Source of the DNA: a virus
IMG/VR virus record: IMGVR_UViG_3300046003_006728
Location: 1-47,519 of that record
Reading direction: 5' to 3' (one strand)
Length of the DNA: 47,519 nucleotides
Shown piece by piece: positions 1 through 7,198 of this stretch. Made by a program: the position numbers and the translations under genes. Each line of letters opens with the position of its first letter. Within the stretch, counting starts at the first letter, position 1. A model generated the notes under the pieces. It ran no database searches and was not told where the DNA came from. It worked only from the letters and a program-made list of their open reading frames with translations.

Positions 1-1
1 G

Positions 2-445
2 GGTACTGGGGCGAAAACTTTGACTACCGCTGGCACTCTTTATCCTTTGGCTTCATTAAGATTAAAATCAGATAAATTAGATGCAATCGTAATTCCATCC
101 GCAGCTTCAGCAATTACTATAGACACATCAATATGCGAATGGAGACTAATTGAAGGCGGTACGACGATAGGCGGAAGTTGGGGAAGCATCAATGATGATT
201 CCTCTGTACAATATAATATTGCTGGCACGGGAATTTCTGGTGGCGTAACTGTAGCAAAAGGATTTATAAGTTCAAGCAATCAATCTTCATCGCAAATACA
301 CCTACCCAAAGGAGAAATGTTTAAATTCCAATTGGAAAGAAATTCTTTCACAAATACTCCAAGTGAATTTATTCTTGCAATTTCCGCTAGTACAGATAAC
401 GAAACTGCTTATGGTTCTTTGGACTGGGAAGAGATCAGCAGATAA
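2..445 (+). CDS. Virion structural protein, C-terminal end (partial)
   Basis: The reading frame is open at the left window edge and ends at a TAA; only the last 147 residues are seen. A TTG at 20 is internal, not a start. The segment is rich in Ser, Thr and Gly and ends in a SLDWEEISR tail, the kind of beta-rich C-terminus common in phage tail-fibre or baseplate-associated proteins. It is the only plus-strand gene for the next 8 kb, so it probably closes a late block that continues off the left edge. The assignment to the virion is inference from composition and orientation. Confidence 0.6.
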   Translation, partial: GTGAKTLTTAGTLYPLASLRLKSDKLDAIVIPSAASAITIDTSICEWRLIEGGTTIGGSWGSINDDSSVQYNIAGTGISGGVTVAKGFISSSNQSSSQIHLPKGEMFKFQLERNSFTNTPSEFILAISASTDNETAYGSLDWEEISR

Positions 446-451
446 TTTCTA

Positions 452-937
452 TTATTCTTTTTTAGAATGTTCTTTGCACAATGTTTTGTACCATCCGCCT
501 CCTCTGCAAGTTCCATCTTTACCGCAAACCTCACAGACTTTTAATGATTTTTCTTCCCATTTGTGGCAGATGTCGTAATATTCTCTCGCATAAATATCCC
601 AAGCACCATCGCTCTGTTCAATGTCTCCTTGTGGGCGAAATTGACCAAATTTTTCTTTCATGATGCAACCTTTGTATTGGAAGGTGTGACCCTCTGCGGC
701 AGCTTTATCAGAGAGAGCTTGCACTTCTTCGCAGAATCCGATAACAATATCTTTCCAGCCGATACCATGCTCAAAACCGTAGCGTAAATTCACAAGGTCT
801 TCTTTTGGTATTCCTTCTTTTTTGTAGAATTTTTCGTAGCAGTCTGAAACATATTCAGAAGGCTCAAGGAAAATCTTCGGAAATTGCTCTACAACTGGCA
901 ACCATTCTTTTTCAAGGCTTTGTTTAATGAATTCCAT
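452..937 (-). CDS. Conserved phage protein with C-terminal cysteine motif
   Basis: This 161-residue protein has a KEKFGQFR motif in the middle and a C-terminal CEVCG...LCKEH pattern that could bind a metal. Both resemble a widespread phage family with a KFGxLR core and a CxxCG tail, which has no established function. It is the last gene of a minus-strand run that starts near 2907; no promoter is seen directly before its ATG, so it is probably co-transcribed with the YopX genes. It ends 6 bases from the convergent virion gene, with no obvious terminator between. Confidence 0.75.
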   Translation of the reverse strand: MEFIKQSLEKEWLPVVEQFPKIFLEPSEYVSDCYEKFYKKEGIPKEDLVNLRYGFEHGIGWKDIVIGFCEEVQALSDKAAAEGHTFQYKGCIMKEKFGQFRPQGDIEQSDGAWDIYAREYYDICHKWEEKSLKVCEVCGKDGTCRGGGWYKTLCKEHSKKE

Positions 938-958
938 ATTTTTTTTATTTTTATTATT

Positions 959-1348
959 TTATTTTAAAAGTTCGTTGTTTTCAAAAATATTTCCAATTAC
1001 TTCATAACTATGATCTTTGTGAAGTTCATAATAATCACCATACTTATCATCTAATAGATGTCTACGACTTGTGTCAAGGATAAATGCTGCTAATGTTGGT
1101 GAAAATACAATCTCTGCTTTATAGTCTTTGCCGTTGATGCTTGTGTAAGTTACTATGTCTCCTTCGTAAATGTCTGTTCCATTTTTGTCAAGAAGACCTG
1201 TGAATTGTTGAATTTTTGCGGTTGCAGACCATAAACTTCCATCGTCGTGATCCCACACCCACAAGCTACCATTACAAGATTTGATGTATACTTCGGATTT
1301 TGTTACGAATTGGAATCCATTCCATATTCTGAATTTTAGTTGTCTCAT
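959..1348 (-). CDS. YopX family protein
   Basis: This 129-residue protein starts with MRQLKFRIWN and contains QQFTGLLDKNGTDIYEGDIV and the C-terminal YEVIGNIFEN, the hallmarks of the YopX family found in many phages (beta-rich fold, function unknown). Its start overlaps the stop of the upstream gene by four bases (ATGA), so the two are translationally coupled. The neighbour is a second YopX copy, so this is a tandem duplication that has diverged strongly in the middle part. Confidence 0.92.
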   Translation of the reverse strand: MRQLKFRIWNGFQFVTKSEVYIKSCNGSLWVWDHDDGSLWSATAKIQQFTGLLDKNGTDIYEGDIVTYTSINGKDYKAEIVFSPTLAAFILDTSRRHLLDDKYGDYYELHKDHSYEVIGNIFENNELLK

Positions 1349-1737
1349 GCTTTTAATAGTTCACTGTTTTCAAAAATGTTGCCAATGACTTCAATGTCAC
1401 TGTCATCCCCTAAATACATAAACATATCATTAAATCCTTTCATGTCAAATCCAAATGCACCATTTTGAAATTTAATATAAGAGATTATTTCTCTACTTTC
1501 TCTCTCTACATCAAATCCTCTACGATATTTTACAATATCTCCTTCGTAAATATCAACTCCATTCTTATCTTTTAAGCCAGTGTATTGTTGGACAACATAT
1601 TCCTTGCCACCAGATCCATTTTGAAGATTGTGAAATTCACCTTTCAATGAAAGAACATAATGCCCTTGGTATCCTTTGTCTGGATAGGTGAATTGTTTTG
1701 CTAGTTTATCCCAAGCTCTAAATTTTAGTTCTCTCAT
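1345..1737 (-). CDS. YopX family protein (second copy)
   Basis: This 130-residue protein has MRELKFRAWD at the start, QYTGLKDKNGVDIYEGDIVK in the middle and DIEVIGNIFEN near the end, all diagnostic for YopX. It is paralogous to the overlapping downstream gene at 959-1348. No strong Shine-Dalgarno sequence precedes the ATG. The function is unknown in the family; the position in a small-gene operon suggests an accessory early role. Confidence 0.92.
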   Translation of the reverse strand: MRELKFRAWDKLAKQFTYPDKGYQGHYVLSLKGEFHNLQNGSGGKEYVVQQYTGLKDKNGVDIYEGDIVKYRRGFDVERESREIISYIKFQNGAFGFDMKGFNDMFMYLGDDSDIEVIGNIFENSELLKA

Positions 1738-1750
1738 GCTTTTAATTTTT

Positions 1751-1963
1751 TTAAGGTTTTTTATTCATCGACTTCGAACCTTCGCTAAAGCCATTTCTAT
1801 ATGCTACGTTTAATGCTTTTGCGATTTCGCAGCAAGATTTTCGACTCAAATCATCTCCAAGAGTCATAGCAAGTATATCTCTAAATCTAATTCCTTCTGA
1901 ACAGACTTTAAAAGGTTCTTCGAATGTAATTGCTCCTACGATAATATCTTTACTTTTTTGCAT
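1751..1963 (-). CDS. Small hypothetical phage protein
   Basis: This is a 70-residue protein with no recognised domain and two adjacent cysteines in the middle. I chose the ATG one base after the stop of the upstream gene. A TTG at 1975 is an alternative start: it adds four residues and has an AAGGA sequence 7 bases before it, which is the better ribosome binding site by classical rules. Membership in the operon is clear; function is unknown. Confidence 0.65.
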   Translation of the reverse strand: MQKSKDIIVGAITFEEPFKVCSEGIRFRDILAMTLGDDLSRKSCCEIAKALNVAYRNGFSEGSKSMNKKP

Positions 1964-1964
1964 A

Positions 1965-2132
1965 TTATTGTTCAATGTATTTTCCTTTCAACTCATTCTC
2001 AGCTTTCAGCAAAGAGTGGATGTGTTCTGCAATGTCGCGAATTGCAAAAGAGCCATCACAAACATACTCATACTCATAAGCGCATTGGCTATCGTCAATA
2101 GTAATTTTGTAGGTGTATTGTTCTTTAGTCAT
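1965..2132 (-). CDS. Small hypothetical protein (55 aa)
   Basis: The frame runs from an ATG at 2132 that overlaps the upstream stop (ATGA) to a TAA just before the next gene, filling the gap exactly. The product begins MTKEQYTYKITIDD and is acidic and aromatic, with a predicted short beta hairpin followed by a helix (EHIHSLLKAENELK). It has no recognised family. The tight four-base overlap is the main evidence that it is real. Confidence 0.65.
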   Translation of the reverse strand: MTKEQYTYKITIDDSQCAYEYEYVCDGSFAIRDIAEHIHSLLKAENELKGKYIEQ

Positions 2133-2521
2133 TTCAATAGTGCCTCTATAATTTTTTCTGCATTCTCTTGCATTGATGGAAATTGAAGAGATGTAAATTC
2201 ATCACCATGTTTGGCAATAAACGCTTGCCAATCAGCGAGTGCCTCTGGACTAATAGGAATTTTGGCTGGCTTTGCCTCGCTCGCTTCACGAATGATTTGC
2301 AACAGCTCATCCTCCTTGTCTTTAGCAGCAGCAGAGATTTCAGCTTTTGATGGATACACTTGCTGACGAATCGAAGTGCATCCCGAAGATACCTTTACTA
2401 GCCACCAACCTTCACGTAAACCATCGAGTGCATAAGGATCAGTCTCTGGAACGTATTTACGTCCTACTTTTCTATAGAGTTGTTTGTTCATCTTATCGTA
2501 GATTCTCATTGCTGCGTTCAT
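2129..2521 (-). CDS. Hypothetical protein with Lys/Glu-rich helical middle
   Basis: This 130-residue protein has an N-terminal part with GLREGWWLVKVSSGCTS and a long charged helical segment after residue 55. No family is recognised. It overlaps the downstream 55-residue gene by four bases and lies 5 bases after its upstream neighbour, so it is part of the 2907-to-452 operon. Confidence 0.7.
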   Translation of the reverse strand: MNAAMRIYDKMNKQLYRKVGRKYVPETDPYALDGLREGWWLVKVSSGCTSIRQQVYPSKAEISAAAKDKEDELLQIIREASEAKPAKIPISPEALADWQAFIAKHGDEFTSLQFPSMQENAEKIIEALLK

Positions 2522-2526
2522 ATTTT

Positions 2527-2907
2527 TTAATCTTTAATTCTGAGTTGGGTTACGTTGATACCAAGCTTATCAGCAATTTGTTGAAGTGTCATTTCAACAA
2601 TCTTTGGTCGATTATCTTTGATATCACCTCTGGAATTTTCATAATAGATTACTTTACCATTAACGTCATATTCATGTTTGCTCCAATAACCATAGGAATC
2701 TTCCCAATAGATTTCTTTGCCATTGGCATCATATTCTTTTTTGCTCCAATAACCAGTTGAGTCTTCAAAATAGATTTCTTTGCCATTGGAGTCACGTTCA
2801 TTTTTGCTCCAATAGCCAATGGAATTTTCGCAATAGATCAGATTACCATTTTTATCTTTGATGATAAACGGAAAGTCTTTTACTTTAAGTTGTTGTGCGA
2901 TAGTCAT
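2527..2907 (-). CDS. Repeat protein with about 21-residue NGKEIY-GYWSK units
   Basis: The protein (126 aa) contains four imperfect copies of a unit of about 21 residues built on D.NGKEIY.E(D/N)S.GYWSK, from about residue 17 to 98. A C-terminal segment (MTLQQIADKLGINVTQLRIKD region) looks like a helix-turn-helix. Similar aromatic repeats occur in other phage and bacterial proteins and probably form beta hairpins; a function is not known. It is the first gene of the operon, about 70 bases downstream of a good promoter. Confidence 0.75.
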   Translation of the reverse strand: MTIAQQLKVKDFPFIIKDKNGNLIYCENSIGYWSKNERDSNGKEIYFEDSTGYWSKKEYDANGKEIYWEDSYGYWSKHEYDVNGKVIYYENSRGDIKDNRPKIVEMTLQQIADKLGINVTQLRIKD

Positions 2908-2976
2908 AATTTTAGTCTTTGATATGTTTATGTATTTAAATTTGGACGGTTTGTGGGTGTTTTTGAATTCGCCAGC

Positions 2977-3004
2977 ACCTTAGCATTAAATTAGTGCTTG
3001 TCAA
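2977..3004 (-). promoter_or_regulatory. Sigma70-type promoter of the 2907-to-452 operon
   Basis: The -35 is TTGACA, the spacer 16 bp and the -10 TAAGGT. A short inverted repeat (AGCAC / GTGCT) overlaps the spacer and could be an operator. The leader to the first ATG is about 65 nt, unlike the leaderless promoters elsewhere. Confidence 0.65.
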
Positions 3005-3010
3005 GATGAA

Positions 3011-3463
3011 TTATTTTTTTCTGATTAAATATTTGATAATCTTGACAGTATCTGGTGAAATATCAGAAACATTTTTTATAATATTTTCCAGATGATCTTT
3101 ATCGCAATCTTTCAGTAATACCCATTTTAGTGGCTGATCGCCATTAACTCCTCTCGTTCCCCAAATATAATTTTCGGCACAAAGAGCAGTGGTAATTTTA
3201 GGAGCTTTTTTCAAAAGCCTTACTTCAGAAGCTTCCCAAACACCAACTTTTTCACCAATATTGTATTTATTCCAAAGAACATCAAAACTTTCGGGAACTT
3301 CAAACCAATTTAATCTACCATTTGTTGAGAATCGGTTATAGCCAGAATATCTATTAGTGTGAGGTTGTCCACCATCCATCATCATATCGTTGAAAGTAAC
3401 GCAATGATAATGGGAGAGAGATGCGATTATTTTTTTGCCGTCTGTAACTCCAAGTAATTTCAT
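3011..3463 (-). CDS. Hypothetical phage protein
   Basis: This 150-residue protein starts MKLLGVTDGKKIIAS, has a central tryptophan-rich part, and ends with WGTRGVNGDQPLKWVLLKDC followed by a charged helix. The C-terminal WG-(6)-PL.W..L.DC pattern recurs in phage proteins of unknown function. It has its own promoter inside the 3' end of the next gene upstream. Confidence 0.7.
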   Translation of the reverse strand: MKLLGVTDGKKIIASLSHYHCVTFNDMMMDGGQPHTNRYSGYNRFSTNGRLNWFEVPESFDVLWNKYNIGEKVGVWEASEVRLLKKAPKITTALCAENYIWGTRGVNGDQPLKWVLLKDCDKDHLENIIKNVSDISPDTVKIIKYLIRKK

Positions 3464-3492
3464 GATTGATGGTTTTTATTCTTAATAAGCCA

Positions 3493-3520
3493 ATCTTATC
3501 ACGATTAAACTCTTAGTCAA
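3493..3520 (-). promoter_or_regulatory. Sigma70-type promoter for 3011-3463
   Basis: TTGACT, 16-bp spacer, TAAGAT; the leader is 29 nt. The -35 overlaps the last codons of the gene at 3513-4202, so the genes are separately promoted although adjacent. Confidence 0.6.
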
Positions 3521-4202
3521 GAAAATAATCTAAACTTATAGGATAATCTACGCTATGGTAAATGCCTTTTTGTTTTCCGACAGTTACATCAGTCCAAGAA
3601 ACAAACGGAAGATTTATTTCTCCAATTTTAAATCCACATATCGAAGCCAAAGTTGGAAATCTTAGTTCACTCAATATATTTTCAGAACAAACATCGTTCC
3701 AACATGGCAAACAAAAATTATTTAAAACTTGTTTTTTCATAAACATTGCACCAAAAGATATTAAACCAACAGCTTTTTTTTCTTGTTTTAAATTTAATTT
3801 AGGAACTTCTGTCCACCACATCCAATTATCTTGAGTCCATCTTGGATCTTTCATTCTCATTGGCTTCCATTTGCCACGAATTTTTATATTTTCTTCAAAT
3901 TTCATAGCACCAACCAAATCGTAATCTTCTGAAATTTGGGGCAGTTCACAACAAATAAGCGTATCCCACTCAATAACAGCAATATTATCGTTTTTTACAG
4001 ATGATGCATTTTCCTTCCACCATCTCCTTAAAACTTGATCGCTGTTTCTCCAATTATAATTTTTGCCATAGATAGAATCTTCGCCAACAATAATTCTATA
4101 ATCAATTTCTGGATTGCTTTTAAGAAGCCAATCTAAATGCGGCAATAAAACTTTATTTGTTTTTTTATCAATATGGGTTAAAATCAATACTGTATAATCC
4201 AT
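3513..4202 (-). CDS. Possible GT-A-like glycosyltransferase
   Basis: The protein (229 aa) begins MDYTVLILTH, a beta strand typical of nucleotide-sugar transferases, and has IAVIEWDTLI at about residue 73, where the acidic residue could take the place of the DxD metal site, then later strands with conserved Trp and Asp (MWWTEVP, LPFVSWTD). This is fold-level resemblance only. Phage glycosyltransferases often modify DNA or host surface glycans, but no substrate can be read from the sequence. No promoter is evident in the 34 bases before it. Confidence 0.5.
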   Translation of the reverse strand: MDYTVLILTHIDKKTNKVLLPHLDWLLKSNPEIDYRIIVGEDSIYGKNYNWRNSDQVLRRWWKENASSVKNDNIAVIEWDTLICCELPQISEDYDLVGAMKFEENIKIRGKWKPMRMKDPRWTQDNWMWWTEVPKLNLKQEKKAVGLISFGAMFMKKQVLNNFCLPCWNDVCSENILSELRFPTLASICGFKIGEINLPFVSWTDVTVGKQKGIYHSVDYPISLDYFLD

Positions 4203-4236
4203 ATTGCTTTCAGAGATTTTTATTTATTTTTAATTG

Positions 4237-4650
4237 CTAAGAAGAGCCAAGTTCTAACGTGACTTTTCTAAATAAGTGAACTGCATTAGAATATATCCAA
4301 GTGAATTGGAAAGAATCATCTTTCAGAACATATTCAAAAATAAAATCAATTTCTTTTCTTTTTAAAGAATGTTGATTGAAAAATTCTATTAAAAAATCGT
4401 GAACTAAAGAAGCGTTGTAAGTCCCACCAAAGTCAGGAATGCCAACAATTTTACCAAATAACTTAAATTTTGGTGTGCATCCATCCCATTCGTAATCTTT
4501 ATAAATGCACAAGACTCCCTTTTTAAAATAACCAACTTTTATTTTTTTGTCTTCTATCGTATCATAAAAAACACAGTCTTTTGCTAAAATAGAGTATTTT
4601 TTTAAATCTATTTTAAAATCTTTTTCCAATTTAAATTTCCAAATTTTCAC
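4237..4650 (-). CDS. DUF1353-like phage protein
   Basis: The 137-residue product has YEWDGCTPKF, then ASLVHDFLIEF and RKEIDFIFEYVL. This spacing (WDGxT, SLVHD, R..aD..F) matches the DUF1353 family of phage proteins of unknown function. The start is GTG; it lies directly after an inverted repeat and a GTGTAA motif, so transcription may begin very near the start codon. Confidence 0.75.
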   Translation of the reverse strand: MKIWKFKLEKDFKIDLKKYSILAKDCVFYDTIEDKKIKVGYFKKGVLCIYKDYEWDGCTPKFKLFGKIVGIPDFGGTYNASLVHDFLIEFFNQHSLKRKEIDFIFEYVLKDDSFQFTWIYSNAVHLFRKVTLELGSS

Positions 4651-4672
4651 TAGGTTATTTACACAAACCTAG
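4650..4672 (-). promoter_or_regulatory. Inverted repeat with extended -10 before 4237-4650
   Basis: CTAGGTT and AACCTAG form a perfect 7-bp inverted repeat with a 9-base centre. Its centre on the minus strand reads TGTGTAAATA, i.e. TG next to a TAAATA -10 hexamer, with 5 bases to the GTG. No good -35 is present. An operator over a -10 is a plausible reading. Confidence 0.45.
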
Positions 4673-4684
4673 CAATTTGTTTAT

Positions 4685-4876
4685 CTATTTAACTTTGGGG
4701 AAAGAAATAATATTTGTTGGCTCAATTTTAATTGAGATTGATAGCTTTTCAATATCAGATGTTAAAAAAGCATTAAAGCATCCTTCTTGATCTAAGAAAT
4801 TTTTTAATTGACCAATTTTGATCAAATTAATAAGACTATTTACCCATTCTGCTTGTCCTTCTTTTTCATCTGACAT
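4685..4876 (-). CDS. Small hypothetical protein (63 aa)
   Basis: An ATG-started frame encoding a 63-residue, mildly acidic protein (MSDEKEGQAEWVNSLINL start). No family is recognised. It lies between two other small minus-strand genes with short gaps, which supports coding, but the sequence alone gives no function. Confidence 0.55.
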   Translation of the reverse strand: MSDEKEGQAEWVNSLINLIKIGQLKNFLDQEGCFNAFLTSDIEKLSISIKIEPTNIISFPKVK

Positions 4877-4885
4877 AATAAATAA

Positions 4886-5053
4886 TTATCCTTCTTGCTT
4901 TTTATAAATTTTGCGGCTTTTTCTTTTGCTGTTTTTATTATCCCATGCTGTATCGCAGGAAGTTCCAGCAAAGATTTTATTGCCACCTCTGTTCATGTCG
5001 TCCATCGAACAGAAACCATTTGCTCTTGCGTATTTTGTATTTTTGTTTGCCAT
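4886..5053 (-). CDS. Small basic hypothetical protein (55 aa)
   Basis: The frame starts at an ATG and encodes MANKNTKYARANGFCSMDD followed by a GGNKIFAGTSCDTAWD segment and a lysine-rich tail. Two cysteines and the basic C-terminus suggest a nucleic-acid-associated protein, but this is inference. It is tightly packed between the neighbours (9 bases to the gene at 4685, 1 base to the peptide at 5055). Confidence 0.6.
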   Translation of the reverse strand: MANKNTKYARANGFCSMDDMNRGGNKIFAGTSCDTAWDNKNSKRKSRKIYKKQEG

Positions 5054-5054
5054 A

Positions 5055-5138
5055 TTATTTGTTTTTAAATTTATCGTAAGTTGCGTATATTATGATAGCA
5101 GTAATTAGTGAAAGTATGAATATGATTATATCAATCAT
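5055..5138 (-). CDS. Single-span membrane micropeptide (27 aa)
   Basis: The frame encodes MIDIIIFILSLITAIIIYAT followed by YDKFKNK: one transmembrane helix and a short basic cytoplasmic tail (positive-inside). The stop abuts the next gene's ATG. The sequence is short, so chance cannot be excluded; the perfect helix and gene packing support it. Confidence 0.45.
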   Translation of the reverse strand: MIDIIIFILSLITAIIIYATYDKFKNK

Positions 5139-5167
5139 TTGTCAATTTTTTTTGATATGTTAATAAA

Positions 5168-5647
5168 TTAAATAGCGTATCTTTGAAATTCAATGTGATC
5201 AGAAAAATATCTTTCTACTTCTTGTATAATAGCTTCAACAATAGCTGGCTTTCCTCCAGCAAGACCACAACCAATCATTGGAACTGCAAATATAGTCTTT
5301 CTATCTATAACAGAAGCAAGTGGATTGTCAACAATATCTTCGCAAGCACAATAAAGAGAATCAAAAAGAAAATCGTATTGGCAATTTCTATTTAGTGGTT
5401 TACCATCATTGCCGATACCAACTTGTGCATACAAATTGTAAATTCTTTTATCGCCGCAATCAGCAAAACTGAAATTACCTAATTTCGCATTGTCGCTTTT
5501 CTTAGTGTTAAGATCAGCAGCAAAAGCTTCTGGATACAATTTCTTAATAGGAACTACAATGCCAGCACCCCAAACGTGATGCAAGTTTACACAATGACCA
5601 AGAACGTCCCACTTTCCTTCAAATATGTCTCCGTAAATTTTCTGCAT
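5168..5647 (-). CDS. Macro-domain protein (ADP-ribose-binding)
   Basis: The 159-residue product is a single macro domain: GDIFEGKWDVLGHCVNLHHV at the start, WGAGIV..I...YPEAF, then VPMIGCGLAGGK near residue 130. These are the adenosine and phosphate-binding loops of the Poa1p/YmdB-like macro family, which binds or hydrolyses ADP-ribose derivatives. In a phage it could reverse ADP-ribosylation by a host defence or process ADP-ribose products; the ligand is not determined by sequence. It is driven by its own promoter with the -10 six bases from the ATG. Confidence 0.88.
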   Translation of the reverse strand: MQKIYGDIFEGKWDVLGHCVNLHHVWGAGIVVPIKKLYPEAFAADLNTKKSDNAKLGNFSFADCGDKRIYNLYAQVGIGNDGKPLNRNCQYDFLFDSLYCACEDIVDNPLASVIDRKTIFAVPMIGCGLAGGKPAIVEAIIQEVERYFSDHIEFQRYAI

Positions 5648-5653
5648 GGCTTA

Positions 5654-5682
5654 TTTATAATTTAAATTATCGAGCAAGTCAA
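5654..5682 (-). promoter_or_regulatory. Promoter of the macro-domain gene
   Basis: TTGACT, 17-bp spacer, TATAAA; six bases to the ATG, which puts the expected start site on the A of the start codon. Confidence 0.75.
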
Positions 5683-5685
5683 GGT

Positions 5686-5835
5686 TTATTTTAAATAAAA
5701 ATGAATCAATAAAAAAATCAATGGAATAATCGACAAAATAGAAAACGCTTTTACTGGCTCTTTCTTAACGTCTGTGAAATAAATACATAAAAAACCATTA
5801 ATAATTGCTCCGATTAAATAAATTAATAATGACAT
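5686..5835 (-). CDS. Two-span membrane protein (49 aa)
   Basis: An ATG-started frame with two hydrophobic helices (about residues 2-19 and 31-48) joined by a charged loop (TDVKKEPVKA). The gene ends one base group before the macro promoter and starts one base before the next stop, so it fills the gap. No family is recognised. Confidence 0.55.
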   Translation of the reverse strand: MSLLIYLIGAIINGFLCIYFTDVKKEPVKAFSILSIIPLIFLLIHFYLK

Positions 5836-5836
5836 A

Positions 5837-6136
5837 TTAAACTTCCTTATCTTGTTTGAAATAACTTTCGCCCATTTGTTCCAAGCGAATATAAGCTTCG
5901 CAAATCTGCAATCGGCGTGATGGAACTAAAGGCACTAAAGCAAAATCGGGTTTTAATTTTCTTTCTTTTGCTCTAAGAATAGCCATTTCAGTTCCGAACT
6001 TCTTATCAAACTTATCTTGAGGACAGCAAAGAGAATAACCAAATAGTTTTTGACCATTCTTTTTTCTCACCATTACAGCAACACCTTTTGGATTTTTGTT
6101 TTCGTCTCTGATATAAATTTTAAGAATGTTTTTCAT
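5837..6136 (-). CDS. Conserved hypothetical phage protein (99 aa)
   Basis: The protein has a GVAVMVRKKNGQKLFGYSLC segment followed by PQDKFDKKFGTEMAILRAKE. The pattern 'G.S.C.P.DKFDKK.G...A..RA' recurs in small phage proteins whose function is unknown. It has its own promoter and is the first of a short unit with the membrane protein at 5686. Confidence 0.7.
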   Translation of the reverse strand: MKNILKIYIRDENKNPKGVAVMVRKKNGQKLFGYSLCCPQDKFDKKFGTEMAILRAKERKLKPDFALVPLVPSRRLQICEAYIRLEQMGESYFKQDKEV

Positions 6137-6148
6137 TTGTTTTTTATG

Positions 6149-6176
6149 AGAATATATTTTTTTTTAAGAATGTCAA
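6149..6176 (-). promoter_or_regulatory. Promoter for 5837-6136
   Basis: TTGACA, 16-bp spacer, TATTCT; 12 bases to the ATG. Confidence 0.65.
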
Positions 6177-6182
6177 GATATT

Positions 6183-7127
6183 TTATTGATTATTCAAAAC
6201 TTGTAGGATTGCCAAATCTTTACCCTTGAGTTCAAACTCCCACACACAATCTTTATTCATAGATACTACGGCAGGAACGTGAGACGCAAATTCTGCATGA
6301 CTACGAGGCTTATCCTTCATACCTTCGCTCCAGTGCATTATAGGTGTGTAAGAACCCCAAGTCAACTTAAATAAGTCAATCAATGCATTTTGATCTGTGG
6401 AAGATTGATTGCAAAAGTCGTGTAAATTATCATAGACAAGTGGAATAATCTTGCCAAACGATTCATATAAGTTTTTGCAATTCCAGAAACCCTTGTCTTC
6501 GTTTTCTAAAACAAGACGATTTTTAACCGATTGTGAACACGAAGCGAGCGAAGCCACAAAACGATCCACATAATCAGAAAGATTTTCTTTCTTAAAATCG
6601 GGAGAAAGATTGAGGTGAAGACACATCGGCGCGGAATAGTTTTGAGGCAGACCCATCAAATCTAAAATGTAAGCTTGATGATTCAGTTCTTTGATTGAAC
6701 GATCAATAACATTCTGATTGTAAGAAGTAAGAACATTGAATTGATCTGGATGAGAAGAAACGGAAACACCACAACTTTTTGCGGTAGCGCCAACTTCTGA
6801 CAATGCTGACGAAATAGCTTCCATGTCTGGCAAATCATCATAAGAGATGCTCAAAGTATCATCTGTAACGAGTGGAGCTAAACAACTAGAGATTCGATAG
6901 TGAGAAATACCGTTTGCAGAACAATGTAAAACTATTTGCTTTGTTAGTTTACAGTTGTGAAGAATGCGAGCAGATAGTTCTTTAAGAGCAGATTGCCTTT
7001 CCAACTCTAGAAAGCGTTTGCGAGTCATTGTCTTAAACGAAAGAGACTTATCTTTCTTCTTGAGAATTTCACTTATGCATACGAGTCCTAATTTCATACG
7101 CGAATAATTTGTTGTTGTGTTGACCAT
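6183..7127 (-). CDS. uvsE: UV DNA damage endonuclease (UvsE/UVDE)
   Basis: The product (314 aa) is a UVDE-family TIM-barrel endonuclease that incises DNA next to cyclobutane dimers and other lesions using a metal cluster. Visible motifs are KLGLVCISE at the start, FKTMTR, ISHYRISS, VSSHPDQFNVL, the HLNLSPDFKKE strand, LVLENEDKGFWN, and VYDNLHDF; the acidic and His residues are the metal ligands of the family. The track-like TTG at 7193 is part of the -35 box, so I use the ATG at 7127; the ATG at 7097 (MKLGLV) is also possible. A repair gene suggests exposure to sunlight, but this is inference. Confidence 0.9.
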   Translation of the reverse strand: MVNTTTNYSRMKLGLVCISEILKKKDKSLSFKTMTRKRFLELERQSALKELSARILHNCKLTKQIVLHCSANGISHYRISSCLAPLVTDDTLSISYDDLPDMEAISSALSEVGATAKSCGVSVSSHPDQFNVLTSYNQNVIDRSIKELNHQAYILDLMGLPQNYSAPMCLHLNLSPDFKKENLSDYVDRFVASLASCSQSVKNRLVLENEDKGFWNCKNLYESFGKIIPLVYDNLHDFCNQSSTDQNALIDLFKLTWGSYTPIMHWSEGMKDKPRSHAEFASHVPAVVSMNKDCVWEFELKGKDLAILQVLNNQ

Positions 7128-7163
7128 AAATAATTTGATTTGCAAAAGTTTTGCTACACGCCA

Positions 7164-7193
7164 ACTATAGCCCCTTAAAAGAGAGTTCGTCAA
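7164..7193 (-). promoter_or_regulatory. Promoter of the uvsE gene
   Basis: TTGACG, 18-bp spacer, TATAGT, followed by a leader of about 36 nt. It overlaps a TTG that could be mistaken for the start codon. Confidence 0.65.
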
Positions 7194-7198
7194 GTTTT

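Noticed and set aside
6183-7193. TTG start for the UV endonuclease at 7193
   Set aside because: The TTG is the first part of the -35 TTGACG of a good promoter; the family alignment begins near the ATG codons at 7127 or 7097.
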